Assembly: GCA_018823705.1 (NCBI GenBank)
Contig: JAHJHP010000077.1
Location: 1-33,130 of the forward strand
DNA length: 33,130 bases
DNA from: Candidatus Omnitrophota bacterium
GTDB taxonomy: Bacteria; Omnitrophota; Gorgyraeia; 2-01-FULL-45-10
Direction of reading: 5' to 3'
Shown in pieces: positions 7,286 to 17,804 of this stretch. The notes beneath the pieces are model-generated. The model searched no databases and was not told the origin of the DNA. It saw only the letters and a list, made by a program, of their open reading frames with translations. The stretch's first letter is position 1; each line of letters opens with the position of its first letter. A program made the translations under genes and the position numbers.

Positions 7286-8183
7286 GATACCGGAGAATAC
7301 CCGAAGAGTGCACCTGCCGGTAATGCTTGACGAAGTCATAAGCTCTTTAAACCTAAGGCCGGGCTATACAGTGTTGGACGCCACTGTAGGTGGCGGCGGC
7401 CATGCGATTGAAATCATAAAAAAGATCTGTCCCGGCGGCAGACTTATCGGCATAGATGCCGACGTAGCTGCTCTGGCTAGAGCCGGAGAAACCCTTCAAA
7501 GTTTCGCGGGATCCTGTAGATTGATACACGATAATTTCCGGAACCTGGACGTGATTCTGGATGCAGAAGGGGTTCAAAAGCTGGACGCGTGCCTGTTGGA
7601 CGTAGGCATATCCTCGTTTCAAATAAATGACGGGGACCGGGGTTTCAGTTTTCAACATGATGCGAAACTGGATATGAGGATGGATCTCGGGTTGGAAAGA
7701 TCAGCCTGGGATGTCGTGAACCGTTACAAGGAAGAGGACCTTGCTGAGCTTATAAGAAATTACGGCGAGGAGCGTTTCGCCAGGCGCGTGGCGCGTTATA
7801 TAGTCAATGAGCGCCGCGAAAAAACGATAGATACGACCGAACAATTAAGGCTGCTTATTCACAAGGCGCTAAGGCTCAGGCGGGGCAGGATAGACCCCGC
7901 TACCAGGACTTTTCAGGCCATAAGGATCGAGGTCAATGATGAGCTGCGAGCGCTTGAAGAGGGATTGAAGAAAGCCGTAGAGCATCTGGCGCCATGCCGC
8001 AGGATTGTGGTTTTATCGTTTCATTCTTTGGAAGACAGGATAGTTAAAAATACTTTTAAGGCATACGCGGCTCGAGGGGACCTGAAGATAATTACCAAAA
8101 AACCGCAAGTTGCTTCCGATCGCGAGAGAGTCAGTAATCCGCGTTCAAGGAGCGCAAAGTTAAGGGTGGCGGAGAGGATATAG
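7245..8183 (+). CDS. rsmH: 16S rRNA (cytosine(1402)-N(4))-methyltransferase RsmH (MraW)
   Basis: HLPVMLDEVISSLNLRPGYTVLDATVGGGGHAIEI...LLDVGISSFQINDGDRGFSF...VVLSFHSLEDRIVKNTFK. True start may be GTG 7308 (MHLPVMLDEV). Confidence 0.95.
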   Translation: MPIPDPTLYRDFCKIPENTRRVHLPVMLDEVISSLNLRPGYTVLDATVGGGGHAIEIIKKICPGGRLIGIDADVAALARAGETLQSFAGSCRLIHDNFRNLDVILDAEGVQKLDACLLDVGISSFQINDGDRGFSFQHDAKLDMRMDLGLERSAWDVVNRYKEEDLAELIRNYGEERFARRVARYIVNERREKTIDTTEQLRLLIHKALRLRRGRIDPATRTFQAIRIEVNDELRALEEGLKKAVEHLAPCRRIVVLSFHSLEDRIVKNTFKAYAARGDLKIITKKPQVASDRERVSNPRSRSAKLRVAERI

Positions 8184-8188
8184 GCAAC

Positions 8189-8569
8189 ATGAGAGCATTC
8201 AGGGTATCGATCATTATAGTAAGCGCAACGGCTGTGGCGTTATTATACGTACACCAGCAGGTCGAACTCGTTAAGCTAAGCTACTCGATAGAGATCAAGG
8301 AAAAGGCCCTCAAGGATGTTCTTGACCACAATGAGGGGCTGGGATATAATATCGATAATTTAGAAGCTCCCAATCGATTGGAAGAGGCTCTTCTCGCAAA
8401 GAAAGTGGAGATCGCGTTTCCGAAGAGGGGGCATGTCGTAAGGCTGGCCAGCTCAAAGCATAAGAGAAGCGATGGCCGTCCTTATATACTGAAGGTCGCT
8501 AAGAGATACGACATATTTGCGTTTTTCGACTTCCTAACACCGAAAGCGGAAGCCCAGGTTAATCAATAA
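8189..8569 (+). CDS. ftsL: FtsL-like cell division protein
   Basis: Short single-TM protein with coiled coil, between rsmH and ftsI; call rests largely on position. Confidence 0.6.
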   Translation: MRAFRVSIIIVSATAVALLYVHQQVELVKLSYSIEIKEKALKDVLDHNEGLGYNIDNLEAPNRLEEALLAKKVEIAFPKRGHVVRLASSKHKRSDGRPYILKVAKRYDIFAFFDFLTPKAEAQVNQ

Positions 8570-8610
8570 TAAGCTTCGGTTGGCATTCAGTTTAAGGATT
8601 CTTTTAATTC

Positions 8611-10296
8611 GTGCATAGTGGAATCTTCAGGGCGCGGCAGTTAGCCATCTTTCTTTTTTTTCTCCTATCATTAACCCTTCTGTTAGTGCGGCTCTTCTAT
8701 CTTCAAGGCATCCAGCGCAATTTTTACTACAAAATAGCGAATGAACAGCATGTGGTCTCTACCGAGATACAGCCGCGGCGTGGAACTATCTTCGATCGTA
8801 ATATGCAGATCCTGGCCCAAAACATCAACACAGATTCCGTATTCGCGAATGCCCGTATCATAAAAGACAAAGAGGCATGCGCCAAGGCTGTAGCCGCAGC
8901 ATTGAAACTCGATGAAAAATTTGTCCTTGAAAGGATCTCCCGCGATAAAGGTTTCGTCTGGATAAAGAGAAAAATAACTTCGCAGGAATCGGCAGAGATA
9001 AAAAAACTTAAGATAAAAGGTATCGAGCTGATCGAAGAATCTAAAAGAGTATATCCTAACAAGTCTCTCGCCTGTCATCTTCTGGGCGCGGTTAATATCG
9101 ATAATAACGGGCTCGAAGGCGTAGAATATAATTATAACAATTACCTCAAAGGCCAGAGCGGATGGCTCATCTCCACCCAGGACGCTAAAAGGAAGCTTCT
9201 CGCGTTGTACGATTATGAGTTTATCCCTCCGAAGAATGGCATGAATATAGTGCTTACGATCGATGAGGTGATACAATCTATCGCCGAACGCGAGCTCCGT
9301 AAAGCATATGAAAAGCACAATGCCATGGCAGCGTCGATAGTAGTGATGGATCCGCGGACGGGCGCCATCCTGGCGCTTGCAAATCTTCCTAATTTCGACC
9401 TGAACGATCTGAATAGCAGGCAGCAGAACTCGATAAGAAACAGGGCTATAAACGATTTCTTTGAGCCCGGTAGTATCTTTAAAGTCGTGACCGCCAGTGG
9501 ATTACTGGAAGAAGGATTGGTGAAACTGACCGATAAGTTCTTTTGCGAGAACGGCGAATGGAAGCTGGGCAGTAAAGTGCTGCATGACGTCCATCCGTAC
9601 GGAATACTGACTTTTAAGGATATCATCGTAAAATCATCCAACATAGGCACTGTCAAAGCGGCCAGGCTTTTGGGGCCGAATAAGATGTACAAGTACATTA
9701 AGGCCTTCGGGTTTCTGGGCCGCACAGGCATCGATCTTCCCGGTGAAGTTACAGGGATGAATCGGCCGCCGGAAAAATGGTCTAAGGTCAGCATGAACGC
9801 GATACCCATGGGCCAGGAAGTCACTGTCACCGCTATGCAGCTAGTCACAGCCATATCGGTGATAGCCAATAACGGTTTCTATGTAAGGCCGAGGTTGGTT
9901 AAGGATATCGTTAATGAAAACGGCGAGGTGATAAAGGAATTTCCTCCGGTGCTGATCAGGAAGGTGCTAACGCCCAAAACATCCGTATATATGCGTTACA
10001 TATTGAACAGTGTTGTCGAATCCGGCACGGGGAAGAAAGCGAGGGTAGAGGAATTCAGGGTAGGCGGGAAGACCGGCACTGCCCAAAAGATAGAGGGCGG
10101 CACGTATTCACACAGCAAATTTATCGCCTCATTTATAGGATTTGCGCCTTACGATAACCCCCTCCTTGCGATAGCGGTCTCGGTCGATGAGCCGCATCCC
10201 GTGTATTATGGAGGAGATGTAGCCGCCCCTGTATTTAAAGGTGTCGTGGAAGAGACGCTTAAGTATCTGAATATAAAAGGACTTCAAGTAAATTAA
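8611..10296 (+). CDS. ftsI: Division transpeptidase FtsI / class B penicillin-binding protein
   Basis: N-terminal TM; RRGTIFDRN; SxxK in GSIFKVVTA; SSN in KSSNIGT; KTG in GGKTGTAQ. GTG start. Confidence 0.93.
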   Translation: MHSGIFRARQLAIFLFFLLSLTLLLVRLFYLQGIQRNFYYKIANEQHVVSTEIQPRRGTIFDRNMQILAQNINTDSVFANARIIKDKEACAKAVAAALKLDEKFVLERISRDKGFVWIKRKITSQESAEIKKLKIKGIELIEESKRVYPNKSLACHLLGAVNIDNNGLEGVEYNYNNYLKGQSGWLISTQDAKRKLLALYDYEFIPPKNGMNIVLTIDEVIQSIAERELRKAYEKHNAMAASIVVMDPRTGAILALANLPNFDLNDLNSRQQNSIRNRAINDFFEPGSIFKVVTASGLLEEGLVKLTDKFFCENGEWKLGSKVLHDVHPYGILTFKDIIVKSSNIGTVKAARLLGPNKMYKYIKAFGFLGRTGIDLPGEVTGMNRPPEKWSKVSMNAIPMGQEVTVTAMQLVTAISVIANNGFYVRPRLVKDIVNENGEVIKEFPPVLIRKVLTPKTSVYMRYILNSVVESGTGKKARVEEFRVGGKTGTAQKIEGGTYSHSKFIASFIGFAPYDNPLLAIAVSVDEPHPVYYGGDVAAPVFKGVVEETLKYLNIKGLQVN

Positions 10297-10298
10297 CT

Positions 10299-11753
10299 AT
10301 GGATATCAGAAAAGTTCTTAAGGATGTGCGGGTGAGGGCCGGCGAAAATATCCGGAATGTCGATATAGATAGAATCACGGACGATTCGCGCAAGGTCCTG
10401 CCCGGAGATCTATTTGTAGCCCTAAAAGGCCATTCCCTGGATGCTTCGAAATTTGTGGACTTGGCGCTGGATGCGGGCGCAAGGGCCATCGTAACCGATA
10501 AAGAATTCGATTCACGGCCCGGTATCTCCAAGATACTGGTTGATGATACGCGCCTGGCGCTTGGCGCGATAGCGTCCAATTTTTACGGCCATCCTTCGCG
10601 TAGGCTTAAAGTCGTGGGAATAACAGGGACAAACGGCAAGACCACGGTAAGTTACCTCATCGAAAGCATCATTAAGGCTTCCGGTTGCGACGCAGGTGTT
10701 ATAGGTACGATAAATTACAGGTTAAATGGCAAGACGCTACCGGCAATAAATACGACGCCGGGCGCCCTGGCGCTCCAGGAGATGCTCCGAGAGATGGTAA
10801 GCTCAAATACCGGTTATGCGGTAATCGAGGTATCCAGTCATTCCCTGGACCAGGGAAGGGTCGATAATGTCCTGTTCGATGTCGGCGTCTTCACCAATTT
10901 AACAAGCGACCATCTCGATTACCACAAGACGATGGCGAATTATTTTAAGGCGAAGAAGAGGCTCTTTGAAAAATTGAAAGCCGAGGGTTCGGCTGTGCTT
11001 AATTTAGACGATAGTAAAGCGGCGTCCCTTAAAAAATCTATAAAAAACCGGGTGATAACTTACGGCACTAAAGGTAGGTGCGATGTCGGCGCGATAGATA
11101 TCGTGTTATCGATGGCTGGCACAAGATTTATCGCGCGCACCCCTGACGCGAAGTTCAATATACGGACCAGGCTCATAGGTATTCATAACGTATCTAATAT
11201 ACTGGCCGCTGTGAGCGTAGCGATCGCCCTTAAGATACCGGAAGAAGCCATAGTAAAAGGTATCGCGTCCATGGAGAGAGTGCCTGGCAGGCTGGAAGCT
11301 GTGGATGCGGGGCAGCAGTTCAAGGTATTTGTGGACTTCGCTCACACAGAGGACGCGCTATTTAATGTGCTCGGCCTTCTGAGAGATGTTGTGAAACGCC
11401 GCATAGTCACCGTATTCGGCTGCGGCGGAAACAGGGACAGGACGAAGAGGCCGTTGATGGGTAAAATCGCATGTAAATATTCGGATTATGTGATAGTGAC
11501 ATCGGATAACCCCCGCTTTGAAGACCCCGGAGCTATAATACGGGAGATAGAGAGCGGCATTAAAGGTAAGTTCTCAAATTACGATATAATCCCCGATCGA
11601 AAAGAAGCTATAGCTAAAGCTTTGGCTTCAGCGGCGAAAGACGATATAATAGTGATAGCGGGCAAAGGCCACGAGAGCTGTCAGATAATCAAAGACGAGA
11701 TTATTCCGTTTGACGACCGGAAGGTTGCTCTCTCAATATTGAAAAAATTATGA
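10299..11753 (+). CDS. murE: UDP-MurNAc-tripeptide synthetase MurE
   Basis: GITGTNGKTTVSYLIES, EVSSHSLDQGRV, DFAHTEDAL, CGGNRDRTKRPLMG, DNPR motif (TSDNPRFEDP). Confidence 0.95.
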   Translation: MDIRKVLKDVRVRAGENIRNVDIDRITDDSRKVLPGDLFVALKGHSLDASKFVDLALDAGARAIVTDKEFDSRPGISKILVDDTRLALGAIASNFYGHPSRRLKVVGITGTNGKTTVSYLIESIIKASGCDAGVIGTINYRLNGKTLPAINTTPGALALQEMLREMVSSNTGYAVIEVSSHSLDQGRVDNVLFDVGVFTNLTSDHLDYHKTMANYFKAKKRLFEKLKAEGSAVLNLDDSKAASLKKSIKNRVITYGTKGRCDVGAIDIVLSMAGTRFIARTPDAKFNIRTRLIGIHNVSNILAAVSVAIALKIPEEAIVKGIASMERVPGRLEAVDAGQQFKVFVDFAHTEDALFNVLGLLRDVVKRRIVTVFGCGGNRDRTKRPLMGKIACKYSDYVIVTSDNPRFEDPGAIIREIESGIKGKFSNYDIIPDRKEAIAKALASAAKDDIIVIAGKGHESCQIIKDEIIPFDDRKVALSILKKL

Positions 11754-13108
11754 AGATAAGCGAGATACTGAAGATAACTGGCGGGAAGTTGTTGACCGGC
11801 GCGCGCGGCGTCGACATTGACTTGTCAAAAGTCTCGACCGATTCCAGGGACATAAAGAGAGGGGAATTTTTTATAGGCGTAAGAGGCCCAAATTACTGCG
11901 GAAGCCTATTTGCAAAAGACGCGCTTAAGAAAGGCGCGATCGGCGCTATAGTGGAGCCGAGAGACCATTCCATCGAATGCGCTGGTAAGATATTGATCAG
12001 AGTTAAGGATGCGCTGAAAGCTATGCAGGATATAGCAGCCGCGCACAGGGCGAAGTTCGGGATCCCTGTAATATGCGTCACCGGGAGTAACGGCAAGACG
12101 ACGGTGAAAGAGATGATAGCGGATGTGCTATCGTCCAAATACAGAGTTTTAAAGAATGAAGGAACTAAGAATAATCATATAGGTGTTCCGCAGACTCTTC
12201 TAAAGTTAAAGAGCGGCCATCAGATATGTGTGCTTGAGCTTGGCGCGAACCACGGCGGAGAGATCAAAACGTTATCCCGCATCGCACGGCCCACGGTCGC
12301 TGTAATTACGAATATAGGCCCGTCGCATCTTGAGTATTTTGTAGATCTGGCCGGAGTTTGCAGGGAGAAGACGTGTATCCTGGACGCCCTTAAGGCCGGC
12401 GAGGCCGCATTAATAAACGGAGATGATCCGATGCTGACTAGGGTAAGGCCCGGCAGGTTCAAATTATTGCGGTACGGATTCGATAGCTGCAATGATTTCA
12501 GGGCATCGGATGTCTCGACCGCAGGTTTCAGCCTGAAGTTCACCGTTAATGGCGCGGAAGAGTATTCTCTCAATCTGCTTGGCGCACACAATATCCATAA
12601 TTCTCTCGCGGCGATAGCTGTGGCGCGTCGATTCAATGTAAATGCGCGCTCCACAAGAAAAGCCCTGCTGAATTTTAAGCCTGCATACATGAGGCTTGAC
12701 CATTTAAAATTGAAAGGCATCTCTTTTATCAACGACTCTTATAATTCAAATCCCGCATCGATGGGGGCTGCACTCGAAGCGATAAGCGCATACCCGGCGC
12801 GGGCTAAGTGGATAGTGAGCGGTGATATGCTGGAGCTCGGAAGAGGAGCGGCGCATCTTCACCATATCGCCGGAGAGCATATTGCGGGCTCTGCCGTGAC
12901 CGGGCTATTGACATTCGGCAAGCTTTCCAGGCATACGTTATCCGGGGCGTCCGCGCGAGGCATGGAAAGGAAGAACCTGTGGCATTGCGCTACGCATGAC
13001 GAGATAGCCGATACGCTTAAGAGAATCGCCCGCTCCGGTGACATAGTGCTGATCAAGGGGTCCCGCGCGATGAAGATGGAAAAGGTCATAGAGAGAATGA
13101 AAGGTTAA
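11750..13108 (+). CDS. murF: UDP-MurNAc-tripeptide-D-Ala-D-Ala ligase MurF
   Basis: VTGSNGKTTVKEMIADVL, NNHIGVPQTLL, ELGANHGGEI, NDSYNSNPASMGAAL. Confidence 0.95.
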   Translation: MKISEILKITGGKLLTGARGVDIDLSKVSTDSRDIKRGEFFIGVRGPNYCGSLFAKDALKKGAIGAIVEPRDHSIECAGKILIRVKDALKAMQDIAAAHRAKFGIPVICVTGSNGKTTVKEMIADVLSSKYRVLKNEGTKNNHIGVPQTLLKLKSGHQICVLELGANHGGEIKTLSRIARPTVAVITNIGPSHLEYFVDLAGVCREKTCILDALKAGEAALINGDDPMLTRVRPGRFKLLRYGFDSCNDFRASDVSTAGFSLKFTVNGAEEYSLNLLGAHNIHNSLAAIAVARRFNVNARSTRKALLNFKPAYMRLDHLKLKGISFINDSYNSNPASMGAALEAISAYPARAKWIVSGDMLELGRGAAHLHHIAGEHIAGSAVTGLLTFGKLSRHTLSGASARGMERKNLWHCATHDEIADTLKRIARSGDIVLIKGSRAMKMEKVIERMKG

Positions 13109-13109
13109 T

Positions 13110-14198
13110 ATGCTTTACTACATATTTTACCCGTTGAGAGACCTGTGGTTCGGTTTTAACGTATTCAAATATATCACATTCAGGGCCGTGATGGCCGCGC
13201 TTACCGCATTTTTAATATCTATAATATTGGCGCCCATCGTCATATCCTTGCTCAAAAAATTCAATCTTGGGCAGTATATCAGAAAAGATCACGTGGAAAA
13301 CCTCCATACGCTGACCAAACATAAAGAGGGCACTCCGACGATGGGAGGTATCCTGATAATACTGGCAATACTCATATCGACTTTACTCTGGGCGGATGTG
13401 CTGAATCAGTATGTTATCATGACCCTGGCGTCGTTCTTATTTTTAGGTTTTGTCGGATTCAGGGATGATTACATAAAGATAACCAATAAGACTAACGCCG
13501 GCCTGGGCCCCAGGGCGAAGCTGCTCTGCCAGGTAACGTTGGGTGTCGCGATAGCCCTTTACGTTATCTATTTTACGCCTATCCCTACGGATCTTGTGAT
13601 GCCGTTTGCTAAAGACTTTATTTTAAGCATGGGTATCTTTTATATAATATTCGTCGTGCTTGTCCTGACCAGTTCAAGTAATGCGGTGAATCTGACCGAC
13701 GGACTGGACGGGCTTGCGATAGGATGCACGATAATAGCGGCGCTGTCTTACGCGATATTAAGCTACGTTGCCGGTAACTTTAAATTGAGCGACTATCTGA
13801 ATGTGTACTATCTTGAAGGCGCCGGCGAACTTACCATATTCTGCGCTAGCATGATAGGCGCCGGGCTTGGCTTCTTATGGTTCAACTGTCATCCCGCTTC
13901 AGTATTTATGGGTGATACGGGATCGCTGGCGCTTGGCGGCGGGCTCGGCGTAGTCGCCATATTTATAAAGAAGGAGCTGCTCTTATTTCTGGTCGGGGGA
14001 ATATTTGTTATCGAGGCGCTTTCGGTTGTGCTGCAGATCGCATGGTTTAAGACGACAAGGAAGAGGCTCTTTCTTATGGCGCCGATACATCACCATTTTC
14101 AGCTGCTTGGCTGGAAAGAGTCGAAGATCACTATAAGGTTCTGGATAGTCGCGATAATCCTCGCTCTCTTCAGTCTGGCTACACTAAAGCTACAGTAA
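13110..14198 (+). CDS. mraY: Phospho-MurNAc-pentapeptide transferase MraY
   Basis: KEGTPTMGGILI, NAVNLTDGLDGLAIG, FMGDTGSLALGG, APIHHHFQLLGWKE; multi-TM. Confidence 0.97.
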   Translation: MLYYIFYPLRDLWFGFNVFKYITFRAVMAALTAFLISIILAPIVISLLKKFNLGQYIRKDHVENLHTLTKHKEGTPTMGGILIILAILISTLLWADVLNQYVIMTLASFLFLGFVGFRDDYIKITNKTNAGLGPRAKLLCQVTLGVAIALYVIYFTPIPTDLVMPFAKDFILSMGIFYIIFVVLVLTSSSNAVNLTDGLDGLAIGCTIIAALSYAILSYVAGNFKLSDYLNVYYLEGAGELTIFCASMIGAGLGFLWFNCHPASVFMGDTGSLALGGGLGVVAIFIKKELLLFLVGGIFVIEALSVVLQIAWFKTTRKRLFLMAPIHHHFQLLGWKESKITIRFWIVAIILALFSLATLKLQ

Positions 14199-15607
14199 TG
14201 GAGACGCGCGCAATGGAGCTGAAGGGTAAGCGGGTCACGGTCATAGGGCTTGGAAATAGCGGGGTGAATGCCGCGCTTCTTCTATCCAGGCACGGCGCGA
14301 AAGTCTTTGTTACCGACGCTGGCTCAAGCGCGGAGCTGAAGAAGACGAAAGACCTTCTCGCCGCTAAAAAAATCAACGTCGAGATCGGGATGCATTCGGA
14401 AGCGTTTGTTAAAGGAAGCGATCTCGTCGTGGTGAGTCCGGGCATCGAGGATTCATCGCAAAGTATCAGGTGGGCTCTCGAACATAAGATAAAGATAATA
14501 AGCGAGATGGAGCTCGGTTACCGCTTTTGCAAAGGCAGGATAATCGCTATAACCGGAACGAACGGCAAATCTACAGTAGCAATGCTTATCGGCGAGATAC
14601 TTAAGGCAAATTTCGGCGATACGGTGGTCTGCGGCAACATGGGCAATTCGCTTTGCGGCGAGGTATCTAAGATCAGGAAAGATACCTGGGTTGTTCTCGA
14701 GGTCTCTTCCGCCCAGCTCGAGCGCATCGAAAAATTCAAACCATATATAGCCATAATACTTAACGTGACAGACGACCATATGGATCGTTATAAGAATTTC
14801 TATGAATATTTTAATCACAAATTGAAGATATTTGCCAATCAGGATGAGCGCGATCTTTTGATATTGAATTATGACGCCGAGAATCTAAGGCGGCTGAAAG
14901 GGCTTACCGGATCGAGCGTCTTATTCTATGCCAAAGACAGGCTGATCGCTAATGGCCTCGATATCGCCGCGTACATAAGGGATGAATGGATCTGCTGTAT
15001 TTACGGCGAAGGCGAGAAAGAGATAGTGCATATAAACGATATCACGCTTAAGGGCGTTCATAATCTTGAGAACGTGATGGTATCGAGCCTGGTCGGTATG
15101 ATCGCCGGCGTTACGGCAAGATCTATCAGAGATACCGTAAGAAAATTTACTACGCTTGAGCACAGGTTCGAAACCGTTGCCGTTATCGATGGCGTAGAAT
15201 ATATAGATGATTCGAAGAGCACTACCGTGGATTCCACAAAGAGGGCTCTTGAATCATGCGATAAACCCGTCATCTTAATAGCCGGAGGGAAAGATAAGCA
15301 CAGTGATTATAGCGTGGTGAAGAATATAGTAGAGGATAAGGTGAGGCGCGTCGTGCTGATAGGGGAAGCGTCAGGCGTTATAAAAAAAGCATTGATCGAA
15401 AGCTCCCTCGTAGACGAGGCCGTAGACATGGATGAGGCGGTGGGCCTCGCCGGCAAGTACGCCGCCAGCGGATGGATAGTGCTGCTATCACCGATGTGCT
15501 CGAGTTTTGATATGTATAGAGATTATAAAGAGCGCGGCAATAAATTCAAAGAGGCCGTGAAGAGATTAAGCCGAAAGATTAAAGCTAGCGAAGGCCTGAA
15601 GAAATGA
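14198..15607 (+). CDS. murD: UDP-MurNAc-L-alanine:D-glutamate ligase MurD
   Basis: VIGLGNSGVNAALLL, ITGTNGKSTVAMLIGEIL, NVTDDHMDRY, HRFETV, DDSKSTTVDST. Confidence 0.95.
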   Translation: METRAMELKGKRVTVIGLGNSGVNAALLLSRHGAKVFVTDAGSSAELKKTKDLLAAKKINVEIGMHSEAFVKGSDLVVVSPGIEDSSQSIRWALEHKIKIISEMELGYRFCKGRIIAITGTNGKSTVAMLIGEILKANFGDTVVCGNMGNSLCGEVSKIRKDTWVVLEVSSAQLERIEKFKPYIAIILNVTDDHMDRYKNFYEYFNHKLKIFANQDERDLLILNYDAENLRRLKGLTGSSVLFYAKDRLIANGLDIAAYIRDEWICCIYGEGEKEIVHINDITLKGVHNLENVMVSSLVGMIAGVTARSIRDTVRKFTTLEHRFETVAVIDGVEYIDDSKSTTVDSTKRALESCDKPVILIAGGKDKHSDYSVVKNIVEDKVRRVVLIGEASGVIKKALIESSLVDEAVDMDEAVGLAGKYAASGWIVLLSPMCSSFDMYRDYKERGNKFKEAVKRLSRKIKASEGLKK

Positions 15608-16698
15608 GAAGCGTAAGAGCATCCATATTTACAATAATCGCCGTGCTGGTGGGCGTGGGCGTTGTTATGATATATTCCGCCAGCGCTATTTACGGTTACA
15701 GTAACATGCACGACAGCCTCTATTACCTGAAGAGGCATCTCATATACCTTGCAATAGGGCTGGTTCTGATGCTGGTCGCGATGTCGGTGGATCTGAAACG
15801 CGTGAAAGTATTCGCCAAGCCGATGTTGCTGGCATCGATAATATTGCTGGTACTGGTCCTGGTCCCGCATATAAGTAAAGAGATATCGGGCGCCAAACGC
15901 TGGTTCAGGCTCGGCCCGGTCAATTTTCAGCCGTCGGAGTTTGCCAAAGTAGCGATACTTATATATATGGCGGACTTTATATCCAGGAAGAAAGAACTCG
16001 TGAAGAGCTTTATACACGGATATCTTCCCGCGATGACGGTGCTTGGCTTGACTGTGGGGCTTATACTGCTGGAACCTGATCTGGGTACGGCGGTAACGAT
16101 CTCGGTCATAACAATAATGATGCTTTACGCCAGCGGGCTCAGGGTATCCTATGTTATAGCCTCGTTATTGGCCAGCCTGCCGCTGTTGTATATGCTCTTA
16201 TTCAGGGTGCCTTTCAGGAGAAAACGGCTAATGATATTTTTGAATCCGTGGGCCGATAAGCGCGGCACGGGTTTTCAGATAATCCAATCGTTTATAGCGC
16301 TCGGCTCCGGCGGTTTATTCGGCGTAGGCCTGGGGCAATCCAGGCAGAAATTATTTTACCTGCCCGCATCACACACGGATTTCATATTCTCCATAATAGG
16401 GGAGGAGCTGGGATTTTTAGGAACAGCGTCGATCGTGGTGCTTTTTATGCTATTTGTGTGGGAAGGTATGAAGGTAGTTATGAGGACTTCGGGGCTATTT
16501 GAAAAAATGCTCAGTTTCGGCATAGTGTCAACGATAGCTCTTGAAGCAATAATAAATATTGGTGTGACCGCGGGGGCTCTTCCCACGAAGGGCCTGCCGC
16601 TCCCATTCATAAGTTACGGCGGTAGCGGGCTGATATTTCATTTGATGGCAGTCGGTTTACTATTGAATGCGGCAAAAGGCTGTGAGACGGTGAGATGA
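15604..16698 (+). CDS. ftsW: SEDS glycosyltransferase FtsW
   Basis: Multi-TM; GAKRWFRLGPVNFQPSEFAKVA, LLEPDLGTAVT, HTDFIFSIIGEELGFLG, GLPLPFISYGGSGL. Confidence 0.95.
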   Translation: MRSVRASIFTIIAVLVGVGVVMIYSASAIYGYSNMHDSLYYLKRHLIYLAIGLVLMLVAMSVDLKRVKVFAKPMLLASIILLVLVLVPHISKEISGAKRWFRLGPVNFQPSEFAKVAILIYMADFISRKKELVKSFIHGYLPAMTVLGLTVGLILLEPDLGTAVTISVITIMMLYASGLRVSYVIASLLASLPLLYMLLFRVPFRRKRLMIFLNPWADKRGTGFQIIQSFIALGSGGLFGVGLGQSRQKLFYLPASHTDFIFSIIGEELGFLGTASIVVLFMLFVWEGMKVVMRTSGLFEKMLSFGIVSTIALEAIINIGVTAGALPTKGLPLPFISYGGSGLIFHLMAVGLLLNAAKGCETVR

Positions 16699-16699
16699 T

Positions 16700-17803
16700 A
16701 TGAAGAAGATCATAATAGCCGCAGGTGGTTCGGGCGGCCATATATTTCCGGCCATAGCTTTGGGGAGTTCACTGTCGGCACCGGGCAAAAATATTGAGAT
16801 AATGTACATCGGGAGCGATAAAGCTCTCGACAGAAGGATCTTCGAAAAAGAGGGCGTGCGATACAAGGTGCTTTCGGACAATAAGCTTGCGTATAATATT
16901 TCCGCTCGCATGGCCGCAGTATCATTTAAATTGCTGGCCGATATATTCAGAGCGATATCGATAGTCTCTTCATATAGGCCGGACGTTGCGGTAGGATTCG
17001 GCGGATACGTATCTTTTCCGGTAATATTCGCAGCCAGGCTTTTTGGCATACCTACGATAGTGCACGAACAGAACGTTGTGCCGGGAAGGGCCAACAGGCT
17101 GCTCTTCGGCCTCGCCGAAAGAATAGCAGTCAGTTTTAAGGAGACTAAGGGCTCTATCGGCAAATATGCGGGAAAGTGCGTATTTACCGGCAATCCCGTG
17201 CGCGCCGGAATATCGGCAAGCGGCCGTGCGGCCGGCATCAAACGATTTGGGTTGGACGAGAAGAAGTTTACGATACTTGTGATAGGCGGCTCTCAGGGGG
17301 CGTCTTTTCTCAACAGGACTTTCGTTGCGGCTCTTTCCTCGATGAACTCTGAATCCAGGTCATCTATACAGGCGATCCATATAACCGGTGTCAAAGATTA
17401 TGAGTGGGCGTTAAAGTCCTATGAGGAGCTTGACATAGAGCACAGGGTCTATTCGTTCGTTGATAAGATCGAAGATGTTTATGCCCCCGCCGATATCGTG
17501 ATCACCAGATCCGGCGCTTCGGCTATATTTGAACTTGCGTTGCTTCAAAAACCGATGATACTCATACCGTATCCTTTTGCCATGAGCCACCAGCTGGATA
17601 ACGCGCTGGTATTTTCCAGGAAAGGCGCGGCCCTGTTGGTAGAAGAGAAGGACCTGAGCGCCGGCCATCTCACCGGGCTGATACTTGGCCTGGTGCATAA
17701 CCGAAGCCGGATGGAAAGCTTGAGCGATGCGGCAGGGCGGCTGGCGCAGCCGCGGGCTGCGGATAATCTGGCAGGTGAAGTGATAGCTTTAGACAGGAAA
17801 TAG
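16700..17803 (+). CDS. murG: UDP-GlcNAc transferase MurG
   Basis: AAGGSGGHIFPAIAL, VGFGGYVSFP, IVHEQNVVPGRANR, VIGGSQGASFLN, ITRSGASAIFELAL. Confidence 0.95.
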   Translation: MKKIIIAAGGSGGHIFPAIALGSSLSAPGKNIEIMYIGSDKALDRRIFEKEGVRYKVLSDNKLAYNISARMAAVSFKLLADIFRAISIVSSYRPDVAVGFGGYVSFPVIFAARLFGIPTIVHEQNVVPGRANRLLFGLAERIAVSFKETKGSIGKYAGKCVFTGNPVRAGISASGRAAGIKRFGLDEKKFTILVIGGSQGASFLNRTFVAALSSMNSESRSSIQAIHITGVKDYEWALKSYEELDIEHRVYSFVDKIEDVYAPADIVITRSGASAIFELALLQKPMILIPYPFAMSHQLDNALVFSRKGAALLVEEKDLSAGHLTGLILGLVHNRSRMESLSDAAGRLAQPRAADNLAGEVIALDRK

Positions 17804-17804
17804 G

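Noticed and set aside
8683-9869. Long minus-strand ORFs of 211 and 218 aa inside ftsI
   Set aside because: They are antisense to a well-supported gene with intact catalytic motifs and show no recognisable domains.
10299-11753. MurE as unusual in amino-acid specificity
   Set aside because: The DNPR motif is the usual signature of meso-diaminopimelate-adding MurE, so ordinary specificity is expected.
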